A stretch of 64,000 nt of DNA from Panagrolaimus kolymaensis (lineage: Eukaryota; Nematoda; Chromadorea; Rhabditida; Panagrolaimidae): positions 2,232,001-2,296,000 of the forward strand of contig JAJQJQ010000024.1 in assembly GCA_028622995.1 (NCBI GenBank). Direction: 5' to 3'. The notes beneath the pieces are model-generated. The model was not told the DNA's origin. It saw only the letters and a program-made list of their open reading frames with translations, and ran no database searches. Shown in pieces: positions 32,155 through 46,400 of this stretch. Position numbers and translations under genes: made by a program. The stretch's first letter is position 1. Every line of letters begins with the position of its first letter.

Positions 32155-33780
32155 ATGGGACTTTGCTCAAAAAAGATTAAACCTCCTCCGCCAATTCCAG
32201 AATGTACAAAAGAAAATGTTGGATCAATTCTTCAACAATGTTATGAACAAAAAATTGCTCCATTTGAACGTCGTCATTGTTATGATTCATTTCATACTCC
32301 ACCATTGATGGCTGCTGAATTCAATGCAAAACCTATGGTTCTCTTTCTTGGACAATATTCAGTTGGAAAAACAACTATGATCAAATATCTTCTTGGTGGT
32401 GAAGAATATCCTGGATCTCGAATTGGACCTGAACCTACTACGGATTGCTTTGTTGTAATACATCATGGAGAAATACCTCGAACAACTATGGGAACTTCAT
32501 TAGCTGCTGATGGAAATATGCCTTTTCAATCATTAAATCAATTTGGTTCAGCATTTTTAACTCATCTTCGTGGTGCAACTTTACCTATTCCATTACTCAA
32601 GCATGTTTTTCTTATTGATACACCTGGAATTTTATCTGGAAAAAATTAAACTACTTCAAGAGAATATGATTTTGCTAAAGTTACACGATTTTTGGCTGAT
32701 AAGGTATGCTTTTGTTAAAACTTTTTTACTGTTTACTTATGATATTTCAAAACTTTTTAGGTTGACATGATCATTTTGCTCTTTGATACTTCGAAGTTGG
32801 ATATCAGCGATGAATACAAATTGGTTTTACAAAATCTCAAAGGAAATGAAGAAAAGGTTTGCACTATCTTGATTTACTTTATCTTTTAATCTTTGCATGT
32901 TTTAGATCAAAATCGTTTTAAACAAAGCTGATTCCGTTGATCCTGGTGAACTTATTCGCGTAAGAGGTGCATTAATGTGGAGTCTTTCGAAGATTATTGA
33001 AACACCTGAAGTTCCCAAAGTTTATATTGGTTCATTTATTGGTAAAGGCACAAGAGTAAGTTATTCATTCATTGTTACCTTTTGCTTGATTTTTCTTACT
33101 GACTCATCCATTTGGCTTTTAGGATTGTGAAATCTTGGATCTTTTCAAAAGTGATTACGTCGATCTCTTCATTGAATTGCAACGTTTACCCATTCAACTT
33201 TTATCTCGTAAAATCAATGATGTTGTCAAAAGAGCCAAATGTGTAAGAGTTCATGCTTTACTTATGGATGAAATATTAAAAAAGGTACTCATCAAATAAC
33301 TTAATTACTACTAATGCTTTACACTTTTAGATGTGGTTTAGAACTGAATCATCACTTGCAAAAACTTTAACCGACACAAAGCTCAAACCAATCTTTAATG
33401 AAGTTCAACGCAAACATCGTATGGCTGATAGTGATATGCCTAATTATGAAGTATGTTGTTCACGATTATTTCTTTCTCGTATGTTATCAATAATTTCATA
33501 TTCTTTTTAGTATTTCAAATCTATGGCATCAAAATCTTATTTGAAATCTTGGAATAAACTTGATCCTAAAATGCTTGTTAAAATTGAAGAATTTTTAATG
33601 AAAGATATCACTAAGTGAGTTCATTTACATATATGCAATGTATCTTCTTAAACATGTATGGTTTTTTTTAGAATCCTCGAAAATTTGCCGGATCTTGATG
33701 AAATTGCTCCATCACTCAAGCAAACGTTTTCAACCTTAATTGAAGCTCATGAAGAAGCTGCCACTCCTCCAACAAGATAG
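32155..33780 (+). pseudogene. EHD-family dynamin-like ATPase with in-frame stop and no EH domain
   Basis: Seven exons (32155-32703, 32761-32856, 32906-33055, 33123-33284, 33331-33450, 33511-33614, 33672-33780) keep one frame for 430 codons. The nucleotide-binding motifs are those of EHD/RME-1 membrane-remodelling ATPases: GQYSVGKTT (about residue 63), DTPGILSG (about 155), NKAD and GALMWSL. Codon 165 (32647-32649) is TAA, right after DTPGILSGKN, where the family has SGEKQR; the frame continues intact after it (TTSREYDFAKV). The protein would end at residue 164 unless the base is an error, an allele or recoded. The C-terminus stops after the helical region; the EH domain that gives the family its name is absent. 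The other exons show no decay, which argues against an old pseudogene. Confidence 0.82.
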
Positions 33781-34408
33781 ATAGGAGTATATTTGAAATA
33801 ATTTAATGGTGTTATTTTATTTTATGTAAATGTGTTTTTGTATAATAAAAGCTCTTCTATTAGTTGTGTCTTTTGTTTTTGTTATGTTGATTAAAAAAAT
33901 TTGTATTGCCGATTATTTGTGTTGTTTTTTTTTTGTTGCAATGGTTTTCATTTCATGTATCGAATAACCCAATAGAATGATAATGCTTGCTTTTACTTAT
34001 TTTTGTATTGAGGCGGCATAATGTGTCTCCGGGATGATTTTTTTGGACTAACTTCGGCAATAAAAAAAGTCGCATTAATTAACCTTTTTTTCCTTTGCAA
34101 GACTATAGAGGATTTTTGATTCAGAAATATCGCTGACAATGTTCAAAGGATTTTGTTATGTTTTTAATGGACAAATATTGTATTTATTTTTTATTATTTT
34201 TTTATATGTAATCAAATGAAAGCTAAATTCAATTCAAGCTGTTGATATAAAACTAAATAATTAAACAAAATATTTAAGGCACTTTAAAAAAAGATACATT
34301 GTTTGATACTAAATTCATTTCTCCTCTTTTTTTTCTCGCTAAATATTATTACATAATTATTACTAATAATACTCTCATCTTCTGCGTCTATTTTTCAAAA
34401 AAATCCTA
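33781..34408. other. Tail-to-tail intergenic region, EHD-like to ryanodine receptor
   Basis: About 630 bp of AT-rich sequence with an AATAAAA at 33843 suitable as the poly(A) signal of the EHD-like gene. Nothing else seen. Confidence 0.6.
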
Positions 34409-37400
34409 TTATGATTGAATGAGTTGATCTTCATATTGGGTAACGAAGCATTCACCCACGGGGAAGAATTCCCAATCGCGATTATCATATTTTTCCTGAA
34501 ACATTTTGATGGGTTTATTTTCTTATATTTTTTTTTTTTGGGTTTGAGACTTACTCGAACATATGATTCTTGTCCAGTATATTCTGTATCATCTTTATTG
34601 ACCAGATGTTGCAAGAAGAATCTAAAAAATTAGTAGCATTGAAAAGAAAAATTCAAAATGGGCGAAAGTGGGTTGCTTTCGAAAGCTTGTCTATCTGTTA
34701 GTTAGTTACTTACAAATAATTCGCAAAATTATGTTCTTTAGTTGTATGAATATCAAAGCCTCGAGGAAGTCTATCGAAAGTTTCTTTAGACATATCACAA
34801 ATAAAGCAAGATGATTCAAGCTTTTCTGTTGCGGATTCTTGTTGATCACGTAATTCACCAAAAGCATCAATGATTAAACCTATAAATTTTTTATTTTTGG
34901 TTGTAAATTTTTTTGTTGAGGTTTTTTGTGTTTTAACTAACCTTGCATAATGGCAAGTAAAATAACGATAACAAAGAAGAAGAATGAAATATCGTAAAGC
35001 ATTCGAGCATATTCAAGTTCATCTCCATAAGGGCTTTCAAGTTCATCACCAATACCACCACCAGCTCTGACACCAGCATAAAAGTGGTAAATGAAGCACT
35101 GAAAAAAAGTTTTTATGTAAGTCTCTTTCTTTTCTTGGAAATAAAATCCCTTTTTTTGTCGCTAATTTAAACCTTTATTTATTATTTTTCTCATCAAACT
35201 AGCTAACAACTTACTGTAAGCATATTATGACATTTCCGATCCGGTTCTTCACCATCTTCACCTTCTTGAATATAAAATTTACGGAAGAAATTAAATGCCA
35301 CCACTGTGTAAAGATATACCACGACCAAAGTCATCATGATAGTTAAAATAAGTTGTTGTAAATTGTGAGTGACTGATTGTAAAATGGCTTTTAACATGGG
35401 AAATGAAAGAACGACATCGATGAGATGGAAAGCATAAAAGAATGGTGAAGAAAATACACCAAATGCTGAACAAAGGAGATATCCCACTCGATAAAGGAAT
35501 TGTCCATTAGTTAATATTACACCCAACCATAACCAACACGTGTAACGATAATCAAAGGATGTATCACCGGGTGAACGTTCAGCCCCAAGTAAAGAATCCA
35601 AAGTTTCTTCATCCACTTGATCCTTATACTTTTGTTTAGTTTTGCGTCGAACAAATTTATCCCAATATTTCATTGGAAATGATTTAGATGAAATTACGAT
35701 TCGATCCAAATACCAAAATAAAGTATCTAAAACTCCACGTTCTTCATTTTCATCTTCAGTTATCCAACATCCATCAAACATAAGTTTTCGAGCTACTTCC
35801 TTTTCACGTTTAAAAGTAATGAGTGGAATTTTAAGTTGATAAAAACTTATTAATAATGCAAATGATGATACTGCATGAAATACACTCAACCAATAAAGGG
35901 TTTGAGAAAGCATCCAACCACTGATTTCATAAGCTAAATATGGAATTTGCATACCGGAAATATAAATATTTTCGATATCTCTTTCTTCATCATCATCATC
36001 ACCATTTCCACTTGGATCTGGATCGGGATGGTTAACATGTTGGAGGTCGACTCGATGAAAGAGTAAAATTACGTTAATAAAGAATGCAAGATAAAGGGTA
36101 GTTTTTTCGAAGGTTTTAAAATTCCGCGCCAATACATTCATGATACTTCCTTTCGATCGAGCTGCAGACATTTCAGCTATTTTAGGTTCATAAAATACAT
36201 TTGGATCATTATCTGGTTCAATTACAGCTGGAATAAATTGTTGTGAAGTTACTGATTGAGCATCATAAACTGATGGAGATTTATATGATGCTGCTCCCCC
36301 AACGGATGGTGCTGGAGATGGAGGTGGAGCCGCTCCGGTGGCCGCAGGTGTAACCCCTGGTGATTGTGGTCGAAGAAGGAAAGTTTCTTGTGTAACCGAT
36401 CCCCTTTCATTAAGTAAATTACCATTTTTCATTACATCTGGAGGAGCATCAGGCACAGTTAATTCTGGTTCAGGGAATGCTTCATCAGTGTGAATATGAA
36501 CTCCAAAAGCATCAAAATCTTTTGTTACTTTACTCATTCCCGGAATTTCATGATATACTTTTGGTTGGTCTTTAATTTGATTAGGCATTTCTAATGCTCG
36601 TTGTTTATTTATTGCATCTTCATCTTCGGGATTCATAAGATAAAAGCCAAATCGAAGTAAAGTCAAAATAATAAAATAAATTGCAAAGAAAATATTTTTT
36701 CCTAAACTATATATTCCTTTGAATGATTCAACAATCAATTGAGCCCAAGTTAAAGTTCGAAATTTAGTTAAAACTTTTTTCATAGTTTTTTGAATATTTT
36801 CTGGTTTCAATGCATTTGCCGCAGATAAACCATAATTATATGAAGCTGCAAAAGTTTTGGATAATTGTTCACCAGCGGAAGTTTGTTGAAGAAAATAATC
36901 CCTTTGTCGAAGAGCTCGCTCCATTTTAGTATCTGTACCTTCGCCCGCACTAATTTCAGCTGCGTGTTGCATTTCAAAAATAGTATCTTCACAAAAATTT
37001 ATGAATGCTTCAAGTTTGCCTTGATCTCCGCCATCATCTTGAAGGACATTAAAAAGGAAAGCATTTTTAGAATCACGAATTTGTTGTTTGCTCCATTGTT
37101 CAAGCCAAGATTCTTGAATTTCAAAATATATTTTTTCTACCCTTTTTGATGAACCCATTATTTCTATTCTTCCAAGGAAAGGATCAAAATATTCAAGAAG
37201 GGAAGAAGCTTTTTCAATAATTTTTTCTAGCCTTGGATCATTTGTTATATGTTCCTTCAAATTAGTTAAAAGTATAGCTAAATTAAATCCAATATCCCTT
37301 GCGGGATTATGAAATCGTTCAGTGAATTCCATATAATCCACTTTTCCATCATTATTTACATCGGTGCACATCATTAAATATGTGATTTCTTCAACGGAAT

Positions 37401-40400
37401 ACATTTTTTGTGCTTCCATAGCCCTTTGGAATTCTTTGGGTGAAATCCATCCATCTTTATTTGTATCAAAATCTTGGAAAGCTTGCGACGTGGTTAAATC
37501 TTTAAGTTTTAAAAACATATCAGAAAATTTTAATATCATTTCCACGCATTGTTGTGATTCAACAAGGGCATCAACCATTTGTTTTCCAATGGGTCCATTA
37601 AGAACATTTCCTTCCAACATAGAAAGCATTAAAACGATCATATCTTTTTGTAAATTTAAAAATTCTCGAAGTAATTCCAATTGGGTCGAATTTTTATATA
37701 ATTTTTCCATCATATGAGCAAATAAAAAGAAGAAACCATTGATGGCATCCCATAAACGTGAATTAGCTAAAGTCATTTGATTTCCGACGCATGGACCCTA
37801 AAAAAATAAAATAAATAAATTGGTGGTTGAAAAAATTATTGTTCTTCTGTTTTAAAATATTTTCTTATCTTTTTTGACGCAGTTTATTTTTTTGTGGATT
37901 TACTTTAAAATGTTACAATTTATTGAATTTTTTTTTTTTGCCAATCATGTCATGGCTAATAACACCCAGTTTTATAAATACTGACTAATTATTTTATGTT
38001 TGAAAACGTGAAAAGTTTTTATTTTTACTTTTGGAAGCAGCTTATTTTTAGATGACACAGTTTATAAAAGAAAATTTTTCATCCAAAGTTATTCTATTAA
38101 TCAGTTTAAAAAATTCTTTATTAATAGTTTTGAAATTAATAACAATTAATTTTTTATTATTAAGAAAATTTAATATAAGACAGTTTTTCATAAAAACATT
38201 ATTAATCATCGTGGCTTCTTTAACCCAGTTTAAAAAAAGACACTCTTTTATTTTTAATTACAACTTTGTAATTAATTTGGTTTTAAATGCTCCAGAATAA
38301 TAAAAGTTTTCAGTTTTTAAATAATTTTTATTTTTGATGTGTGAAAATAATAGTTTATCAAAGAAAACTCTTCTTCTTTGAAGATGATGTTCAGTTATAA
38401 AATACCAGAAGAAAACTAACGCAGTTTAATTTAAAAAAAATTGCGCCGAAGAAACAAATGGATACATTTTATAATAAAAAATTTTAATTTCTAAAAGCAA
38501 AATCATGATTTTTTCTTATTAAATAAAGAATCCAGTTTACTTGAAAGAATATATGTTGGACTACTTAACAGTTTTAAAATTACAAAAATAAAATGTCTTC
38601 GGAAAAGGTCTTTTAACAGTTTAAAAAATAAAATAAAAGTTAAGCTAATTTTAGCAAAGCAAAATTTTTTAATGAACGTTTTTCGTTTTGCTTGAATGGA
38701 ACAGTGAATTTGTAGCAAAAATGATACGCAAGCTTGAAACAGTTTTAGTTTTGAAAAAAAAAGCCAAAGGGACTGGTTCCAGTTTAAAACAAAGTTATAA
38801 AAATTTAAAACAAATCTCTCAAATTCCTTGAAGCTAATAGAGACAGTTAAATTTTAACTTTTATTCCGGAAAAAAATAATTCGAAACATATTTAAAATTA
38901 ATAAACCTTTTAAAAAAAACAATGTTATTGAACTTCAGTTTAAACTTTTTATATTCCATTCGTTAAAGATTTTGGGAAAATGTTATTCTCAATTTTTTGG
39001 ATCGATCTTGAAAAAATTTGACCAGTTTTTGTAAGCTTTTTGAAACTGATAGCGTTAAAGTAAAAAAAGTTATCTAAACCGAACCTCAGTTTTAAAAATT
39101 AATTTTTTTTTGCATCAAAATCAGTTTATTTTTCTTTAAAAAATTATTATCAATCAAGAAGAAATAACTAACTTGAATACTTTCAGTCAAAGTATTAAAA
39201 ACTTGACTGCAAACTTGAATGGCGCGTAAAAAATATTCTTTTCCACCTTCATCGATAACTTCTTTAGAACTATAATGCCAATAAAAATCCATTACACTTT
39301 CTTGTAATCTCAATAAATAATCCACAGTGGAATTTATGAGATTTACTGAAGTAGTGTGGCCAGGTTGAGTTCGAAGATAATTTTGAAAATCTAAATTATG
39401 TCCCTCGCAAGTAAGTTGAAGGAATCGAAATAGGGAACATGTAAATTCAGCATCATTGAGATTTTGATGATCCCCTGCTGCAAGTTCTGCGCCCATTCCT
39501 AATCCTTCTGCTTTTATTTGGCGTTCAAACATTTCTAAATTGAGTACAGAGCATTTGTTCATGAGTCCAGCCAAAGATGTGAAAAATCTAACATCTTTTT
39601 TAAGTTGTAAGTAATCAATGAGCATCTAAAAAATAAAGATAATCCTCGATACAGTTTTTTTTATATTCATAAAAGTAAAAATTAAAGATTTCGACGCAAC
39701 GTAACAAAATTTTTTGCCCTGAACAGTTTTAAAAAATTTAAGATATAACTTTTTTATGAGATAAAAAATTAAAAATGTAAAGCTTTCAAACAATGATCAA
39801 ATGAATCAGTTTAATTAAACGTTGTAATTGGCTTTATTATGTAAAGAGAAAATGAGAAGTGACAGTTAAACATAATTCATCTCGATTTAAAGAGGCAAAA
39901 AATAATAATAATCACCTCATCGATTTTTATTTTCGATTTTCAACAAAAAAATTTTTTTAGTTCAAGCTTAAACATTTATATTTTGATTTGTGCAGTTTAA
40001 ATATTACAAAAATTTCGCTATTTAAAAAAAAAAGCTTCTTATATGCATGCCAGAGATGAAAATCCACGGAGGTGGAGTAAAATTCTTTCATTACCCGACA
40101 TTAGATTTAAAAGCCAGTTTTTAACGAAAAAAAACATGAAAATTTATTTCAACTACACCTTCAAAACCTCAGTTTCCAATAATAACAAACCCAATAATTT
40201 TAGTACCATCGAAACCACCCAAAAAAATCAACAACAACAAACCTTTTGAATATCTTTATTTCCTCCACTTAATAAATGAATGCCCAATTGTAAAGTTTGG
40301 GCTACCATATCCGATGGTTCTCCACTTGAAGCAGATAAATACATTAAACACATAATAGCTGCTCCACGATCAGCTAAAATAGCTTGTTCAGCTCGAAGAG

Positions 40401-43400
40401 CTTGAGTAGCTTCTTCTTTTTCAGCTTGATCTATTTCACCATCTTCATTTCCTCCATCATCGTCATCATCTTCAATGTGAACCGATTTAGCCATAACATC
40501 CGCATAATCAATATATAATTTATCATCGGAAATGGAAATGGCTTGAGATTCTTCACTCGTTGCTGCTCTTTGGAAGCATTGAATTAATTGTCGCAATGGA
40601 TCAGGTCGAGAATTTTTATCATCCCCATTTTCTTCTATTTTTAATACACCTCCTTCATCTTCAATTAATTTTAATGCCGTTGTTTCACTTTCATCTGCAT
40701 CATTCTGAAATTAAAGAGGAATCAGTTTATAAGTTGCTAAAAAGAAAAGAAATTTTTTGGAATAAAATAGCATAAAAAAGTTTTTTGTTTGCGTTTGTTT
40801 TTTCATTTTTTATAGCAAAAAAAAAAAGAAAGAACGAGGTTTTGTGATTTTATATTGTCGCAATTGTTAAACCTATGATAACCCAAAAGTAAACATAGCT
40901 TCATGAATCCATGATGGATGATACTCTTTAATCTTGGAAACAAAAAAACATTTGCAACTAAACAATATTGAAAAAAAACTATGTCTAAATTACCAATAAA
41001 TTATTTTGTTAAATTTTATTACATCATATCAAAACGTTTCAGTTTCTTCATTCTTCCTTGACTTTGATTGATAAATGTCAGTGTTTGTTTCTTCGAAATT
41101 TTTTAAAAAGTTTTTAAGCCACTCATAATTTTGTAAACATTTTTGCCTCAGTTATTTTAATAATTTGAATGCTTTTTCTAGCTTCCTATTAGTTGCTTAT
41201 ATCCATTATTAGCGAATGATTAAATGTAAAGTAACTCATAAATTCTAGCCATAATAATTAAAGGTCCGTGCAACCCGAAAGCAATAATACCAACAATGGC
41301 AAACAAAAAACTAAAAAATGAAGAAAAATTTTTCATTTCTTTCTTCCCTTTCATTTTGCTTCGTATTAGCTTTTCGCATGCAATTCAAAAATTTGCATAG
41401 GTTTTAAACCCAAAAATTTTTCATTCAAGTTTTCAACTTTTTTGTGCTTTCATACTTTTCATTCAGTCTGCTTCTTTGCGTTTTTGATAACGCAGCGACG
41501 TGTCTTTCATTTTTTGTGACATTTTTGTCATCAACATCCTCGTCGCCGTCATCGTCGATCGTCAATTGATTTGCTTGCTTGGCTAGTTGGTTGCTGTTGT
41601 TCTTCCTCCTTTGGGATAGGTATCATCAATTCAACTATGTTGCTTCATCATCATCATCGTCAACCTTTATGGTCTACTATTGTACTTATCTTTGCTCTTG
41701 GTATAACATTTACTGGTGTTAATGGAATGGAAAGTAAGTTGTTTTCTTCCTTTTTATGGGTTTTTTACTTGTAAATTGAAACGTGACTTGTATAGTTCAT
41801 ATTAACTTTTTGAGACACTATATTGATTTGGAATTTGCTTGATCCATAAACTCTAAAGCTATAGCACTAACAATCAAGCTTTTGTTAGCTTACTGATCTC
41901 ATAATCACTGGCTCATTTTTTAGCTTCTTCATCATGTCATCCATCCGCTATCTCAAGTACTTTGCCTGTTTATGCATTAGAACCACATCAAAATAATGAA
42001 ACCGAAGTTGCTCTATGTGTTTATCCTGCCGGAACCGATCAGACCTGTGATACAAAGCAATATGCTCGTATGGGTCCTGCAAAAGATCATTATCGTATAT
42101 TCTTTCGAGGTGAAACTGTCCTTATTATTCAATGTGCTGAAGACAAGAAAAACTGTGGCTTTTTTGAATTCACAAAGGAACTTCTTGATGATGGAGCATA
42201 CATAAAGCAGAATAAGGATGACGTGATCTATGTTCCATTTGTAACAACATCAAATGAAACAACCAATCAAACAATTACCAACCCAGTGGACAATTCAACA
42301 ATCTATGTAAATGAAGTAACATTTAATGATCCAATTGATATGGAGAAAATTTTTCTTGTTAAAGAGAAAGATCTTTATCTCAATAATGATTATCATATTG
42401 AATTTTCTGGAATTGAATGGCACACGGTTGGAATTATGAAAAACAATGATGCATCGCGTCATAAAGATCTTGTTAAGGGTTGCTTTGTAAGTTTTTCTTT
42501 GTGATATGGCTAATAATACTAAATGCTTACTTTTATTTTAGGAAGATGGTCAATTCTGTGGTTATGATCCTGGGCTCAATAAAGTTTACAAGTTTAATAA
42601 GCCAACATTGTATTATTACAATCGTATGCGATTCTTCTAGTAAGTTTAATTCATATATTTTGACAAAAATATAATTATATCTTTATTTTTTAGTAATGAA
42701 ACTGGTTTCTATCTTGATGACTTCTTTAATGACATTTGTTTTGGATTTAAACAAGATTTTTATCAAGTTGCACCATTTCTTTCAATCAATGTTGGTAAAA
42801 TGGGAGAAATTTCATATATTAAAGAGCATAATGGAAAGTTTGGAGCTAAACCATGTCCAACAAAGGAAGAATCTGGATTCGGAAAAAACTATCCTATGTC
42901 AAAACCTGAATCTGATTATGATATCGATGGTAATTTTAAAGTCCTAAATTTTCTGCGCAACGAGAACTCTACTGTTGGATGTACAGAAAGGTAAGATTAT
43001 TATCTTAATTTGATCATCTGTATAATGTTTAATTATTTTTTAGTAACCCGTGGCCATTTTATGCTTTCATCCCTGCTGCTGTTGTTGCTGTTCTTTTGAC
43101 TGCTGCTGCTATGTAAGTTTACATTTCGATTCGATAAAAAGAGATATATTTGGGGATTTGCTAGTGGCACGCCTTTTGTAATGATGTTTCGTTAATTTAA
43201 CCTTTTTTTTTTCTAGCGCTGTCGTTATCATCGTCTGTATTGCGAAAAAGAAATTCATTGCTCAAGGTAAACAGCTACCAAAGAAACCATGGCGTATGTT
43301 ATTTTTTTCATTTCTTCTGTGCTTTTCTTTTATTCATTAACTTTTTTTAGAAACTCAAGAAGAAGCTGCCACAACTTTCATGGATCAAACCGTTGGTGTT

Positions 43401-46400
43401 ACTGAAGCTACAACCGCTGGAGGAGATAAAACATCCGCTTATACAACCGTCGCTTAAAGAAGATGCTTGCTTGGTTTAATGAAAGACATTTAGCCTTTAC
43501 TTTATAAAAAAATTATTTTGTATGTGATTTAAATTTAAAAAATGTAAATACTGATATATAAAATTAATAAAATGTATGTATGTGTGTTGTTTTTTGTTTG
43601 TTTGTTGGAGGAGGGAGAATAGGGATACGGTATTTAATCAAATTTTTTGTTTTGTTTGTAATTATAGCAGCAGTAGGATAACTTCTCTTCCACTTTTTTT
43701 GCTTCCACTTTTTTGATATTACAGAAAAAATATATGATTGGCTTTTTTGGATTTTGCAATGACCCAAAACAAAATCTCTCTTATTGTTTTCAAGTTTCAA
43801 TAGTCTGCTTTTTTCTTTCAGAAAAGTTAAAGGATTGTCTCAAAAAGTTTTTGGAAGAAATAATAATTTTTTTATAGTTTTGTTTGCTGCTTTTTTTGGA
43901 CGAAAAAAGTAAGAATAAACTTACACAAATATCCGCTACAAGTTTATCCTTTCCAACATCTTCATCTTCAAGCCAAAGTCGACTAAATGCAGGTAAGAAA
44001 AAGTTGATGCCTCGATGCCTATAAAAAAATATTTACAAAATCAAAAATAAAAAAATGCAGTGGTGTATCACAACAACAATCAAGAAGCAAGTGTTTGATT
44101 TATTAAAGCAAAAAACAAAGATAAAAAAAGGGTTTAGTTAACTTTGATCTATTTCTAGCACTAGCACCGCATTTTCACACAAGTTTCAACCATCCAAAAA
44201 AAAAATTAATAAATTCAAACTCACTTATCAACTTTATATAAATGACTTGCAGTAATCAATGAGATTGCCATACGTTTACGTTGTAAAGTTAAAACTTTTT
44301 TCCATTTATCTTCTTTTTCTGTTTTTGATGTGACCTTAAAGGGTTAAAAAAAGGATGAATCGTTAATTATAATCTTTTTTTGTTTGTTTATGTTTATGGA
44401 AACAAAAAAAGGTTAAGAAAAAAGGCTGGCTACTGTAATTTTTTAAAATTTTGTCATGACTAGTATCTACCATCGTTTGATTTTTGAATGCTGATAGTTA
44501 AAATTTTTTTTAAAAGTTTGTTAAATGGTATTTTTCTAAGACCAATGGCAGGTAGATTTTTTTGAAGTAAAAATAAAAATATTAAGAAAACACACAAACA
44601 ACGAATAATCAAATACCACAGTTTTAAAAAAAAAAAGAATTATTATTAATAACACGAATTTTTTTTTCAAAACAACTACAAACAAAAATCAATCAACAAA
44701 TAATGGTAATAAATAAATAAATAAATTTATATACCTTGGAATTCCATAAAGTGGAACCATTCTAAAGCATGCCACCACGGCCCGTTTACGTTGATTGGAT
44801 AACATTTTTTTCCATGCCGCCGCTGGATCTACGATTGTTTGCTCCGTCTAAAATCACCGACATAATATTCAACTACAGTTTTACAAAGAAAAAAAACAAG
44901 AACAAAGACAGTTAAATGAAACGGTCAAGTTATAGCTGCGTTATTTGAAGAAAAAAAAAGTTAATAAAAACTCAGATGAAAGCTTCAGTTTTTTATGCCT
45001 AAATTTTTTTTGCTTGGAAATAATGCTAAGCATTCTAAACAAAGACTTTTTATTCAGTTTTTTTTTCTTCAACCAAAATATTGCTTTTTTTCTTTTAATT
45101 TTTGAAGATTTTTGAAAACAAAGAATTCGAGTAGGGTTGGTGATGGTCGCTCGACCGGTCGCGACCAGTGTTGTCGAATATCGAATAATCGAATCGAATA
45201 TCGAACGAATATTCGATTCGAAAATCGAATTTCGAACGAATATTCGATTCGAAATTCGAGACCTCGAATATCGAATATTCGATTCGATTCGAATATTCGA
45301 AAATTTTCGAATCGAATCGAATCGAATATTCGAATTCGATTTTCGAATATTTTCGAATAAATTTTATTAATTCTTTGTTTTAAGAGCCGAAATAGTTTTA
45401 AATGTTCTCAAATGCTCTAAAAAGGGCTTAAAAAGCATTATATAACTTAATTTAAATGTATTAGTGCCAATTATAAAATTTAAAAATTTCGAATATTCGA
45501 TTCGAAATTCGAATATTTCGAATATTCGAACCCCAAATTCGAAGGTTTCGAATTTCGAATATTCGATTCGATTCGATTATTCGAAAATATCCGAATCGAA
45601 TCGAATATTCGAATTCGATATTCGAAGGTTTTCGAATATTCGACAACACTGGTCGCGACCGGTCGATGAGGTTGCTGCGACTGGTCGCGACCGAAGTTGC
45701 GACCGCTACAAAACCTTACAAACTCTTACAAAAGTTTAACAAAGTATTACAAAGTCTTACAAAGTTTTGTAAGACTTTGTAAGGTTTTGTAGCTGTCGGT
45801 CGACCGGTCGCGACCATGAAATTTTCGAAAATCGGTCGCGACCCCAACCCTAAATTCGAGTATTTTCTCTTCATCCAGTTTTTTGTTATTAACTTTAGAC
45901 GCAAAAAGTTTTTTTTAGTTGAATAAAAGTAAATAGTTTAATAATGGTAATAAATTTGACAACAAATGGTTCAAAGCACCAGTTTTAAATATCTATCTCG
46001 AAAGGTAAAGAAGCTAATATCCAGTTTTTTTCCACCAAAAAAAGGTATTATGCAGTTTTTTTCCAAGTAAAAAATCAACAGACAGTTTAAAAAATATCTT
46101 TCTTATAAAATTAAAAAAAACTTAAATCCATAAAAATTTTTAGGAAGATAGTCAAAGAAAAAATATAAAGAATAAAAAGAAAGGGGACAAGGAAAAAAAC
46201 AGAACAGAAACATGGACTTACAAGTTTTTTTCTTTCCCATAATCGACGTTTACGAAGTTCACGTAAACGAGTCATCTACAAAAAAAAACAATAACATAAA
46301 AACAATTAATTTAAACATTTACGGATTTATAAAAGACTGGACAGTTAAAATAACATAGATATATAAAACTATTTTCAACATAGTCACAATTACCAAAAAA

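Noticed and set aside
41571..41636. N-terminal extension of the nested membrane protein
   Set aside because: It begins with TTG, not ATG, and the ATG at 41637 is followed by a good signal peptide.
45112..45739. Frames of up to 91 codons with repeated NIRI/SIRF-type peptides
   Set aside because: They are translations of the ATTCGAATATTCGA repeats in the nested MITE, open in several frames at once.
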